Assembly: GCA_944990035.1 (NCBI GenBank) | Contig: CALYLX010000121.1 | Coordinates: 1-64,000 of the forward strand | DNA from: Clitopilus passeckerianus | Taxonomy: Eukaryota; Basidiomycota; Agaricomycetes; Agaricales; Entolomataceae | Length of the DNA stretch: 64,000 bases | Direction: 5' to 3' | Shown: positions 11,026 to 23,224 of the stretch, one piece after another | Position numbering within the stretch: the first letter of the stretch is position 1 | How the letters are laid out: each line of letters begins with the position of its first letter | Made by a program: the position numbers and the translations under genes | The notes under the pieces: model-generated | Seen by the model: the letters and a program-made list of their open reading frames with translations, nothing else | Told to the model about the DNA's origin: nothing | Database searches by the model: none

Positions 11026-13554
11026 TCACCACCTCCGAGTCCTGTTCGCGCCCGTCCCGGAAGCCCAATTCGGAGGGTAGACACTCGACGGCTGATGTAC
11101 AGGCGTATAGTACGAAAAGTGTACACCCGGCGGACCAGCGTTTGCAAACTGCGCCGAAGGAACGGGGCTCTCGGTAGGAGAGCCTGGTTTGTATACCTCG
11201 TTCCATTGGGGGCGCCCGTTGAACTGGTGTGGGTGTTCATAGGTGACGAAGCCGCCGACGAAGGTGCTGTGTACGTCGTGTGAGTGACGTGGGCAGGGGC
11301 GGGAGCGTAGTGGGACGAAGAGTGGCCGTAGCTTGTCGTGGGGTTGGGTATATGCGTCGCTGGCGGGGGCAGGGCGACGCTCCTGGACCACCGCATATCG
11401 CTGAAGTGGGGCAACCTCGGCTGTTGGTGGTGTTGCTGATGAACTGGCATGAGCTGCAAGTGGCTCTCATGCGGGCTCGACAAACAGGACTGGACAACAG
11501 GGGGATGGGCAACTGCTGAATAGAGTGGTGGTAATAAGGGTAAGGATTCTGCTGGGGGACAGAATTAGTGTGCGCGGGGCGATGGCTAGCATTGGTGTAA
11601 TTAGTGGCGGTGGTTGGGATGGTGTTAGACGCGGGAGCGTTGTAGCTGAAGTGAGTATTGAAGTGGGGAAGGGTCGGTTGGGTTTGCGTGGGTTGGTGGT
11701 ACCTCAACCTAGCCTTGCGAGCACGCTCAGCAGTGTCCTCGTCCTTGTCCATCGGTGAACAAGCGAGAGTGTAGAAGTATAGATTCTGTAATGCAATGGT
11801 TAGCGCATATAGCCAACGAAATTGAAGAATAAACCAACCTGAGGCACTGCCCTCCTCTTCTTCTCATCCAACGAATAAGGGGCAACCAAAGTCTCCGGCT
11901 GGATCGCATGCTTCCTCGTCAAAGGCACATCGTCCCTCTCCATAGTCGTAGCCGCTGGCCGTTGAGGCCGGGCGGGCGAATCAATGCTCATGTTACCAAA
12001 CGACGAAAGTCCCTCCAGTGGGCTGTGCGAATGCGGTCCTGCACTGCTGCCAGTACTTCCACCTCCATTCGAGCTCGCAAACTCGGGAATTTGAAGTGAT
12101 ATCGACACAGGCCTCTTAGAAGGCACCTGTGAGAAGGTCTCCGAGGTAGGCGAGAACGCATCCGCTGCTGAACGCTTGGACCCGGATGACTTTGTGGACG
12201 GGAGCGGCGAAGGCGACACCGGCTCAGGCATCATCGGCGCTGGCTGATAGACTGGGTAAGGCAGTGACTTGCCGGGAGAAGTCGAACGAGCGCGATGTGG
12301 GTAAGTGGCGCGATGCCTTGCAGAGGAAGAGGAGGTCGTTGAGTATGTCCGTGATGAGGGGCCAGTCGAAGCATGGTGGTGGTTCGACGGATGGTAAGCA
12401 GAATGCTGATGAGAGGAAGAGGGGGAAAGGTGCTTCGCGGCGGCGCGAACACCTCCGCTGCGAGACTTGCGGTAATGCCGACTGTCGCGCTCCTTGGCCA
12501 TAACGAGACCTTTTAGGAGGTTAAGCCATGACTCGTAGGTTGATTTGTCGACGTAGAGGTTGAAATCTACGCCCATGAGAAACTCCTTTTCCATCCGGTT
12601 GATTTCCACCAAGTCAATTCCCGAAACTTCCGACCATGTCTTGTTCGTGTAGGTGTTGCTGAGACGGCTGTCAGTTTACAGTAGGAGAAACGCGTCCAAT
12701 GGAAACTCACTCGTCGAGGAATTTGTTCGCCATCATAAGACCCGCCACTGCTATCCGAAACTCACTCCTGCTGGGCGGGCGTAAAGTTATTTCGGACCTT
12801 GAGTTTCCAGATGTAATGCAGAGAAAGCACGATGACCGACTGCGACACTTGGGTTGTCTCCAGGAGCTTTTGCAGAAACTGTACGAAGACCGGCGATGCA
12901 GTAAGTTGAAGTGTCGAAGTTGAGGGATGCGGTCGTGACGAAAACGGAGGTGAATTATTAGGCGTCGGATATGTATTTGAGGACGAGGCTGCAGCACGAG
13001 CTTCCGGTGAAGAGGTTGCAAACCAGAGATAGCAAATCATCTCGCAAGTTTTCTCAGCTATTGAGTTAGCTGACCGCGATCGCGAAGCAGAGTCCAGTAG
13101 CCAGTCGGCGTAAGGTGCATCGCAGAACTGAGGAGGTTTTGGTTGCGAGTACTCGGTCTCTGGAGCAATTGGCATTGGTTCATCTTGATCTATTGGTGGT
13201 CGCCTGTCCTGTGATGGGGGCGAGTACTTCTTTGACGATGAAGGCATAACATCTTCCGGCGGTGTTACTGGAACAAGTTCAGCATTCCTTTGAATCCGCC
13301 TAAGAAATTGAGAACGTACGAGGTGCCAGCCTTTCAAAAGTCGCAATTGGAGGCAAAGTCATCTGAACTTTTGGTAAACTCATTCTCCTCGATTCGAATG
13401 TTGAAGTCATTGGTGGTGTTAGGAGCTTGCTAGTGTTACTCCTCCATACTGAAGACCAGGACAGCAGATCGGTCTGCAACGACGGCAAAGTGGCGTTCAT
13501 GGACGTGTATGTTGACGGCGTCCTTGGAAGGGAAGGGGGCGTATATAAAGACAT
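11026..13554 (-). CDS. PHO80/PCL-type cyclin, frame disrupted
   Basis: Cyclins of this family bind Pho85-type kinases and control phosphate signalling, polarity or the cell cycle. The cyclin box is spread over VSQSVIVLSLHYIWKL, FRIAVAGLMMANKFLDD, NTYTNKTWSEV, then VEINRMEKEFLMGVDFNLYV. The ATG is at 13554 (MSLYTPPSLPRTP). An intron of about 52 nt with a branch-like GCTGAAC joins ERLAP to TPPEDVMPSSS. The intron between KFLD and DNTYTNKTW is clean. Inside the cyclin box the frame breaks between FTPAQQ and SEFRIAV (near 12,765), where no intron fits; two more G residues or one fewer would restore it. The tail after NLYFYTLACSP is low complexity (His, Gln, Pro, Ser, Thr) and switches among three frames, so the stop at 11026 is a best guess. 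This is either a sequencing or assembly error or a decaying gene. Confidence 0.75.
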
Positions 13555-16500
13555 GACATTAAACAAGGGAACTTGTCGTACGCGGACATTATTATTTAAA
13601 AACGGAACGGTCGGTCGCGTCTATGCTCGGAGGAGGAGTAACTGAAAAAATTGTCCAAAATAGGGGAAGATCATGTTAAGGGTAACAACATTTATTTTAC
13701 TGATTTCTCTGATTACAAATACACATTATTAATGTTTAACCCAGGGGACTTTCCATAGCCTTACCCATAATTTCTGTCTCCGTTTGGCAATTTCTCATCT
13801 CACGTGGAACTTTATCCTCCATTTTGTGCTTCGCTTCAACCGTTCGTCGCGTCCATCTTTGGCACTTGGTTACTCCAAATTTATTGATTTTCCCCGATTT
13901 TTGTCGGAAATCTATCATATCACGCTGTTCTCACATCCTCCCCTCCGCCGAATATCTTTTCACTTGTCACCGTCTCTTTGTCGCCGCAGATCTCCAGCGG
14001 ACCTCTTCCTTTTTTCAACTCAGACGGTCGGCGACCCGTGATGCGGTACGGAATAAACTATATTATTTTCAATCAGTAACCCTTCCCCAGCCCTACTTGC
14101 TCTTACTTAGACGGAATGCGGATAATATTCAACGGCCCACGGCTAGATGCTGCATCCTAGATCCATGCCCTGCCTTCGACGGACGCGGCAGCCCCACCAC
14201 TGACTCACTCAGGCTTTTTCAGGCAGGCATTCTAATTCATTTATTGGCATTTTTCATCGCGCAAGGGGCAGCTGCTTGTTGTCCGTCTCTTCGCGTTCGC
14301 GTCCTTACTCTCGGACGGACCGACAATTAAGAAACACGGTACTATTAGTTATGTAGGGCCCCTTCGTCTCCTTAATTCGAGATCCACAATACAATTTGGT
14401 GTCGTTGGCGTCGAATCTTGTCGGAACGGAGCCTGAGTGAGGCCCAGGTAGCTTTTTCTTTTGCCACCCTAGATGCATAGTCCATGCGCCAACCAGGCAA
14501 GAAGGCTGCATGGCCTTTCCCTATCTAAGCCCAATCTGTTCATCTATCTGACTCGGACGAAGTCAACTGAAGTCGTCTGATTTATGTAACAAAGAACGTC
14601 TACGAGAACCTATCATGATCCAGCCATCCTTTATTGACATGTCAACTGCATCTATCCCGGTCATCCGTTATGCTGATTCCACAGACATATCGGAACGAAC
14701 AAACCAATTCTGGCGCTGATGTGGGCTGTTCCTAGCAGATAAAGTCTATGAAGCAAATCTTTCCGCCGTGATATCATACGAGATCTATTAGAAGGACTAA
14801 GGGTAAACATGACAGGAGAATAGTATGTATTCAGTAGGACACGGAAAATAGAATTAGAACACCGAATCCACCGGTTCTCCTTGACTGGTTTGACAGCCAT
14901 ATCATGATCATTTAGAGGAGCTTGAGCAGGTGAGCATTCTGAATAAGGAGAATTGATGTCGAGCCCACGTATCCGAGTTCATTATGCCCTCGTACCCACT
15001 CCAAATTAGATCGTAAGGGAACAAGTCCTTACAATCTGTATTGTGTATTGTGAGGCGCCGGCACTGAGAAACATGCAGAGCCCATGCACATCAAGGCGTA
15101 GGTCGCTTCGAGTCCGTCTCCGGAGATTTGAATGATCTCAGCGCGACCGTTAGCTTGGCCATGGTGCTTCTTCTCAGGCGACACACAAAGAACAGAACGG
15201 AACTCATTAGCTTGAAACGTTCGTTTGCCGTCTCGCAAGTATGTACTGTAGACGAGTAGTCACACATTCAACGGAGATGGGCGTCGCAGCCTGGCTCCCT
15301 TGACTGGACACGCCTCGAGGCATCCCCTCCCGCATGATCACACAGGGCGTCGTCTCTACAATGACAGCCCCATTGAGTAAGTACGCGTCTTCACACAGGA
15401 GAAGCATAATGCAAGAGACACCCTCAAATATGAGTATTCGTACAAGGGTACCTGTACAGTCGGTGTCATCGGGCACAGACTCGGTGAGGCGGTACTAGAG
15501 CAAATCCGATTTTGATAGTTAGCCTCATGACGCAGTGAACTGGGATGATGGATCTAAGCAGGTAGCGAGACGAATACTTGCTGTAAATGTGATGGCGTGC
15601 GTGCTGAACTGGGGGGGATCGGAAATACACATTGGATCTGTCGTCCAGAGTCCCGATCAGAAGACTGCGCTCAGAGCAAAGCAGTGGTCAAGAGAACAAG
15701 AGGCGTTCGCCGCCACCACATTGATAGCGGTTCAAGATAACTCCTGCACCTGTGCGTGTGCACGCATATGCTATGTGTCGATCCCATTTCAGAATTACCT
15801 TCCGCGTCCAGCGTTCGATTGACATAACGGCATGTCCTTATCAGAAACAGAGCCTGCAATTTTTCACTCGCATTCCCAATGAGTAAACGTAGTGGTGTGA
15901 AGGCTCTACCCCTGTGGGATCACAATACTAATACTTCTCCAACCGCCTCCGCAGTGGCGAGGGGTATAGAGAGGCCGGATCTCCAGGTATAGACCAGACA
16001 GAAGGCACAAACGTGAATGAAAGTACTTACGGTTGTACTCCAAGATCCAGGGTAAGGACAATGTGAGCATGAAAAGCCCCCTGGACAGTACGGTTACTGC
16101 ATGGATCAGCTACATCCAGAAAAGGCAGCGACACTTGTATCCGACCTTCTGTATTCTTAACGCGAACCTGGGAGAAGCGGTCCTGATGTGATGACCATTA
16201 GGACAGAGAAGACCGCAGACGGCAGGGGTCAGGGGAACCGCTGTGTAGTCTTAGCGCCTCAAAGGCAGAATCCTCGTGAATAGAATAGAGGAGGGACAAA
16301 GTGGATGCAAACGTTCAACGTCGCTGTCGCCATCGTCACTACCCGTCAGCGTTGAGGTTATGCTACAGGAGAATGATGCAACAGAATAAGATTCTGACGC
16401 TAAGGGCATACAGTCAACTACGATACGTGTATTGATGAGCCGACCGTCACTTCTGAGAAGCTGGAGGTTCATCCTTGTCGGCATGTACACACGTTCGAGC

Positions 16501-19500
16501 ACATGTCTACGCCGAGACAGTTTCCCCATAGACGTTACTCTAGCTTTTGCCTCAGAAGAGACCAACAGACTACGTGACATTGAACTTAGCGTCGCATCGA
16601 GGTAACCCCAAGAGGACGAGGCCCAAGATCGAGAAGCATTCCAGTGTGCCACAAGCCTGCGAGTTTGAGACAATTGTTCTCCCAGTTACCCCGTACCTTT
16701 CTCTGCCCCGAGATCCTCAAGAAACACCCAGTGTCGTGTTCTGTTCAAATGAACTTCGAGCGCACTCCAGCCCAGCATTCCACAGTCACGCGCTCGCTAG
16801 CTACCAAGTACTCAGGCAAGAAGTTCTGATCCCATTATAGGCAGTGTCTGTCCTATCCAGGTTCGCGAGAAGACGTAAGGTTCTGGATTACTATGAGCAG
16901 ATATCCCTCGGTTGATGAACACTGAGTGTCAATCGGGGGAACCACGACTGCGAGGCAAACTGAGAACAGAGCAATCATTCATCGCTTCGCCATTCCAAGA
17001 ATTACCCGTTCGACTCACAGCGTCGAGGGTCAGGCTGCCTGTCGGCCAGACTCGCCTACCTGGTGGTGCTACAGGTCCAACAGCAGTAACGCGGTGTGAT
17101 CAGGTTCAGGTGGTGATGTTTCCTACGGCAGGCTTCTGATGCTGGACGTCGAGATGATATCCCTTTCATTCCGCGGTGAAGGGCGGTCGTGCTGGAAGGG
17201 CGTGCCACCATAATCATTGTTGTCCTTTTGGGAAAATCTATCTCCTTAAAGGGCAAGTTACGGAGTTTCAACTTCAGATCAGAGTTCGTCGAACCTACAA
17301 ATATTATCCCCGTAATCTTTTTGGATAAATAAATAAATAGTTTATATTTCATTGATGGCGTTTAACTTGAAACCCTATTTGAGGCTTTCCTCGCTGGCAC
17401 GCGTTAAGACCTTGGCTTACATATTTACCCTGACGTACATTGAGCCCTGCCAGCATGATGGGCATGGAGATCATTGAGATCTCTGAGACGATCGCCTCGA
17501 AATCTGCTCATGCCAACAGCGACTGTAATTTCGGAATGTCTGTGGTATAGCCGGAGTTGGTCGGCTCTCGGTTGGAAAGGCTGAGGAATCGTCAGAGGTT
17601 TTGAGGGGCAATTCATACTGCCAAATTGTCTGATACAAGATTTCTTACGAGAACACAGATAGGAAGAATGTTCTTGTCAAGAAAAAACCACCGGCAAGCG
17701 ACAGTAAGTTTGGAAATTCACCCAGTGACGAACTGAGAATCTTCCATGCCGAAAAGGCACGGCAAAGTCTTTTACGATTTCCAAAAAGGGGGCTATTTCT
17801 GGCGTTCACCGTAACTTGACATGCAGACACGGCCTTTCTACTGGCTTGACCGCCACAACCTCCACACCGGGTGCTGAACGCTAGAAATTTAGTTTGATTT
17901 GCTTCTCGAATCCCACTAGGCAAGGCTACTCGTATGTCAAACTGGACTATCGATTTCCCAAACACTGGGGCCTTTGAATCAGACCCTCTGACCCACTCTT
18001 CGAAAGCTTCTCCTTGAGGTGTTATGCCAATACATTTGCCGACCTCCTTGTCTAAAGGCATACGGTAGGATGCTTTTAGGACATGTGAAATCGCTCCACC
18101 CCTTATGGTCGAGCTTTCCCCGTGCTCAGCGTAGAATTGACGTGCCTTCAATAGTATGGTCATCGATTCTCACCGAACAGCATCGCGATGGGGTTTGCAC
18201 CTAATAGCCCCAAGCTACGTGTACTTAAGGAAGTCTACTCCTTGTCCCACCGTCTCAATCGCATTTCAGCATCACACCTCTGATCACACTGAAGTAGACT
18301 GAGGTCCGTTAGCGATTCCGTCGTTGCGCAGCCAACAACATTTACATTCAGTACCAATTCCGTAATTAGCGCCCAAATTAGGTATTTTCACCATTCTTTT
18401 GTATTGGCTGTCTCGGCTGGAGGCGGCTATGCTAGGTTTTTGACCGGAGGTTTACCGCACCCAATCCTTATCAGCCTTGGTTGGGGAGAATGCCTTACGA
18501 GGTTAATCGCGCGCCCTCGATTCAGGGCTTACGGCTCTGCAGGAAGATTGCGAACGTTACGGACCATGCGCCTTGATGGACCCACTCACTGTTACCGGCG
18601 GTTCAGCCAAGGGTCCAGTAAGCCAAACTGACAAGATCAATCTCATGTTGTTGGTGTGCTACAAAAACTCCTAGTGAATCGGACTCTTTACCTAGATCAC
18701 TCATTATGAATATCCTCCATACTGTCATTTTACCTACTATGTAATACACGCTGACCATAAATACCAGACGACACCTGGCTCTATTTTAGATAGTTTCAGA
18801 AGACAACGTGACGAGAAACAGATGAGGCAGGTACTTGGGGTCCGATTCGCGAATATGGAACTTGCTTCATTTCTCGCCACCGTCAGGTTGACCTGACTTC
18901 ACCTGAGGCGCTCACACTAAGGTTTTTGAGTCCCAAGTCTTTTCAATTCTGCTGAACCTGAGCAAGTGTGCATTGACGGACCGGATTGCGTTGTTCCGAG
19001 GGCGCAATAATCGACCGACCTTGATCCGGACCTGGGCTATCCCCATTCACGATAAAGGGTCGACGGGGGCATCTTAGATTGTCTCTCGGAGGGTTGTGCC
19101 GGGAACATCTGCTTTCAAACTGAAAACATATTGGGGCCATAGGAAAGAGTTTTTAGACATCGGTTGCCTAATAGTAACCTTCAAAGCTCAAAGTCTCAAC
19201 AATTTTGACGTTAACGTACCTCTGCAGAAAACTTGAGCTTGTTCATTCAGTCCTCCCTGAAATCTTATCTGATGCGCTTGTGCTATAGATACCGATAGAT
19301 CATGACGTAAAGCCCAACACAGAAATATGTATTAATATTATTTATTTTCTGGGTAAATCCGTCAGCTCCAAGTTATGTTGTAATTACATAATATCTCGTT
19401 GCCAAATATGCGCTTGGACTTTTAGCGTCAAAAGTTCAAGCTTACCGCTCGATTGGGTAACAATCATCTCAAATTTCTAACAACGCTGCGGTGCGAACTG

Positions 19501-22500
19501 AAGTCGATTAGCCATCTTCTACTCCTCGCAACTACGGCGGACAAACCATTATAGGTTCGGCGCTGAGATGGAAGATTTCTTTCGACCATTTGAAGAAATT
19601 TCCCTGCTGCTTCCAAGCGTATTTTGTCACGCCTTTCATCCACTCAGGGTTAGATTGCTACTGGTACGGAACCAATTCATGCAAGCATCACAGAAGCAGT
19701 CGCTCCAATGCCCTTCCTTGCGAAGTGTCAGGGCCTACGTAGTCAGTGGAATTCTCAGAGACAAAGGTCCTCTGTATTGCCGCATATCCTAGTTTGACAC
19801 GATGATGTTTTCTAGCGCTGCGACTTCAGGCATACGCTTTTAGCCTGACACTTCGTAGTCATACTCGCCTCATGGTCATCATGGTCAGTCCACGCCAGGC
19901 ACACGAGCTTCGTGTACTCGGTGATCATGGCTGAATGAATCTGATGCTATTTTTGAATGGTGAGATGACCTGGAGATGACAGATCTTCAGCAATCTGGGC
20001 AAAGCCATCAAATAATCAATGATCTCCATCGATTGGCTTTCAGTGGGACTGAGATTCGGGCCCCGTGTATGCTCATGTCTGCTAGGCTGGGCAAGTGAAT
20101 GTAAATCCCGCATTCGGAGTAATGGAACGTGTGTTGGACGGTGGCAACTGTTGCCACAAATGCATAAGGCCTTGCGCCGCATCCGACGTTCTCTCAGGGG
20201 ATGTACCTGCCTCTGTTGAACATTACCATACACCTGGAAGTTTCTCGAACTCCTGCGGCTTGGGAACTGGATTTGATGCTGGTAGCGAACGTATGGAAGA
20301 AATAAGCTTTCCACCAAGTTCTTTGCTTGTGCCTAGTGCCACTACATTGACCTATGTGGAAATAGCGGAATCACTGGGGCTTCGTGGCCTAACCAAATAC
20401 ACATACCATGCTTACCTACTACCACAACTGGAAGATCGACGGGGATCGACTCTCCATGAATTTCACCTGCCTGCGTGTCATTGCTCTGAATTGAACGGTT
20501 GCAATACTGGAATCAGTGTTCAGTCTGCACTTACCAGTTCTTCCGTGTCTTTCGCGCAATATCTGCTGAACCACATGGACATGGCGTTCTCCTCGAATCA
20601 TTACCGCCGAACCAATCTAGCTGCTTGTAACAGGGCACCGGCACGCTCGTCCTCTGGTGCTATCTCAGGCTCAATCCGCCCTGTTGAAACCTAGTAGGAG
20701 CGGAAATTAATGAGTGCATGCCTAAAGAGCTTAGCTCCACTATCCCACTAGTAGGACGACTTGATGATCAGTGCAGACCAAAGCGAGTCACTACCGGTAC
20801 GGCCACTTCGCCTGAAATCAAACTCGTCTTCCCTTCCCTCTGTAATGGAAAGGGCTCTGGAGTCTTGTGAAAACTAGTCCCACATGGGCAATGGTGACGC
20901 AACTGTTTATTATGGCATTACTCCAGATTGACTCCAGAGCAGGTTGGGCAGGCACGCCTATACACTCGGACTCAGTGTCGAATGGTCAGTAAGACTACGC
21001 TTGGAAGGAGCTCCATACTACGAAACAGGTCCCTCTCCCTTTGTGTAAAGGCGTAATTTCCACCCGTATCAATTGTGTTCATTTGGTGAGGCACACCCGT
21101 CGCCATATCCTTCCGTACCGGTAAAACACCTCTCGGAATACCGGCGGCGAACAACGAGTTGGGCTCAAAGACCACAATCAATGACGCCTGCCTGGAGCAG
21201 TCCTGGAACAAGCTTTACTAGCCGACGACGTGGGTGTCTTGTGTGTTTCCCTTCCGTCGAACCGCAGTTGAACATGTAATCTGCTGACGACGGTGCCGTG
21301 AACCTAAGCGAACCAGAGTTTCCGCGATGATATCTCATCAAGTTGCTGCCCCGGCTATAGTAGGCTACCATCACTGGGAGTCGACACTTTGTGTGAGGAG
21401 GTTCCAGACCGCGACAGTTGGTATGATGAACTATGGACTGGGCTGTAATGATGATCCCTATCTCCTGCGGGATCCCAGTGGGGGCCTCAGTTAGAGTTAC
21501 TCCTGCGACTACCTCTTTGATGCGTATTTACGTTGAGTCGGTCGTCATCGGAAAGAGTTGTAGCTATTTTCGCATGCGAGTTGGCTCTCTATTCGTTTGA
21601 AGGCACCTTGATCTCAGCAGCTGCGCCATGCACCGCCTACTTACTGAAGTTACTCTGCAATCTCTAACCGACTTTGCTACATTCAATAGGTGCTTAGATC
21701 CGAAGACTTCAGAGCATGGAATCGAGAGCTCGACCCCTTGACAGTCGGGGAACAGCTTTAAGCGCTGTATTCGGCGGCTTTTCGGTATCTCGAACTCGAA
21801 CTAAGTGGAAATGTGGAATACACACCATCGAATAAAATTTTCCGCACGAAAGTACGATCTGGAAAATCCGAGGACTTTTCGGTCAAGGAATGCCAGTGCC
21901 ACTACACTGTTAACCTTGCCTCGAGTAGGGACTTTGACGGTGGCACCGGCACGCTCGGGAACAGTGATCTCCATAACTCGCTTTGAGGCATACACTGTGA
22001 TAATATCAAGGGCTGCAGCGATCTCATAGCTCACGGGGTCGATGTGCCTATCATCCATTGTGAGCTCGTTGACCATGCTTGATTCATCATGATATCAGCG
22101 TCCCATTAAGCTTGAGCCTGAGCTGGGAGGTGAGACCGCTCATCGGTACGAGATGGATGGGTTACTTTGGCGATGTCAAGTATACATTTGTGTAAACAGA
22201 ATGGTAACGGTGCCTTTGACGATGTTATTTTGCTCAGTAAGGTTTCCGCAAATTTTGCGGACAAATAGACGGGGAAGTAGATATTTGTCCAGGAAGTGGA
22301 ATCTATTATCTGGTAAGGATGGAGAGTATGCTTGTCTAGGGGCGTAAGGGTAGCCAATTGAGCATAACGTTCTGGCAAGCGCCGAGATGAATTAAGGTGA
22401 AGGTAACCACGCCCTCATAGGGGCTAGAATGACAGGTAATCGGGCTTATCGAAGTAGAAACCCGTTTTTGTATTGGGAGGCGGGGAAGGGAGAGCACCTT

Positions 22501-23224
22501 TGTTATGCCAGATTGGCAGAATGTTTACGAGGGATTGCCAATTCGGAGAACCTAGCGCTCTCCAGGCCCGAATTGTATCTGTTCAGGATACCCAAAGGGT
22601 CCCATATATCCTCGTAGCCTCGTGTCGGGTGGGGAAGTTTAGAATGGAAGATCTTGTATCGTAACAGGTGAACAATGTCGCCTGTGTGGGCGGCGTCTTG
22701 CTTTAGTCCCTCATAGGGAAGTGCTCAGGTACGCCACCCTCGTTAACTCGGACGAGATTTAGGGTTACTCGTAGTGCAGAACCTAGAAGGCAGTGAGGGT
22801 CCTCGCCGTTGAAGCAATTAATCGCCAGGGAGAATACGCTTGCAATAGAATAGTACCCTAGGATATCAGAAGTCGCCAGGAAAAGCTGTTAAATTTACTG
22901 ATGATCACAGCATGCCGCGAGGCTTCAAGGGGTGAGGATATCCCCTGATACCGGCGGTTCAGAGAAATTGCTGAAAGCTGCAGGCCCCCTCGATGCCTTG
23001 GACTTCCCGCGAGGGTTTATGGGTCCCCTAGAACACTCAAAGGCTTTGCGACCGCCAAATTGACTCAAGCTGCCGTTTATGGGACGAAGTCACGATCAAC
23101 CCCGGTCGCTCCACCACAGCCGGTCCCGGGAAAAGATTCGGCAGTTCGTTCTTTCTCAACGCTCCCCAGCTTGAATGCGAAGGTTTTGGAATCGATATTC
23201 CAGCAGTTAGCGTCCAAAGACAAC
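13555..23224. other. 9.7 kb gene desert
   Basis: No ORF in this stretch carries a recognisable domain, and splicing neighbouring ORFs gives no coherent protein. The longest (172 codons on minus at 17645-18163; 199 codons on plus at 20095-20694) are within the range expected by chance. A 91-codon minus ORF at 21801-22076 and a 90-codon one at 22106-22378 are adjacent but do not join convincingly. The first few hundred bases should hold the cyclin promoter. The last few hundred hold PSD1's 5' region, where an open frame runs from 23060 into the PSD1 start. Old, heavily mutated mobile elements are a plausible origin, but I see no terminal repeats, polymerase or transposase motif. Confidence 0.4.

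Noticed and set aside
11780..11815. AATGGTTAGCGCAT resembling a tRNA D-arm/A box
   Set aside because: It lies in a cyclin intron on the other strand, and no T-loop or cloverleaf follows.
17645..18163. 172-codon minus-strand ORF
   Set aside because: No recognisable motif and no joining exons. An ORF of this size is expected by chance in 64 kb of both strands.
20095..20694. 199-codon plus-strand ORF
   Set aside because: Protein composition is erratic, it overlaps a 130-codon ORF on the other strand, and no domain is visible.
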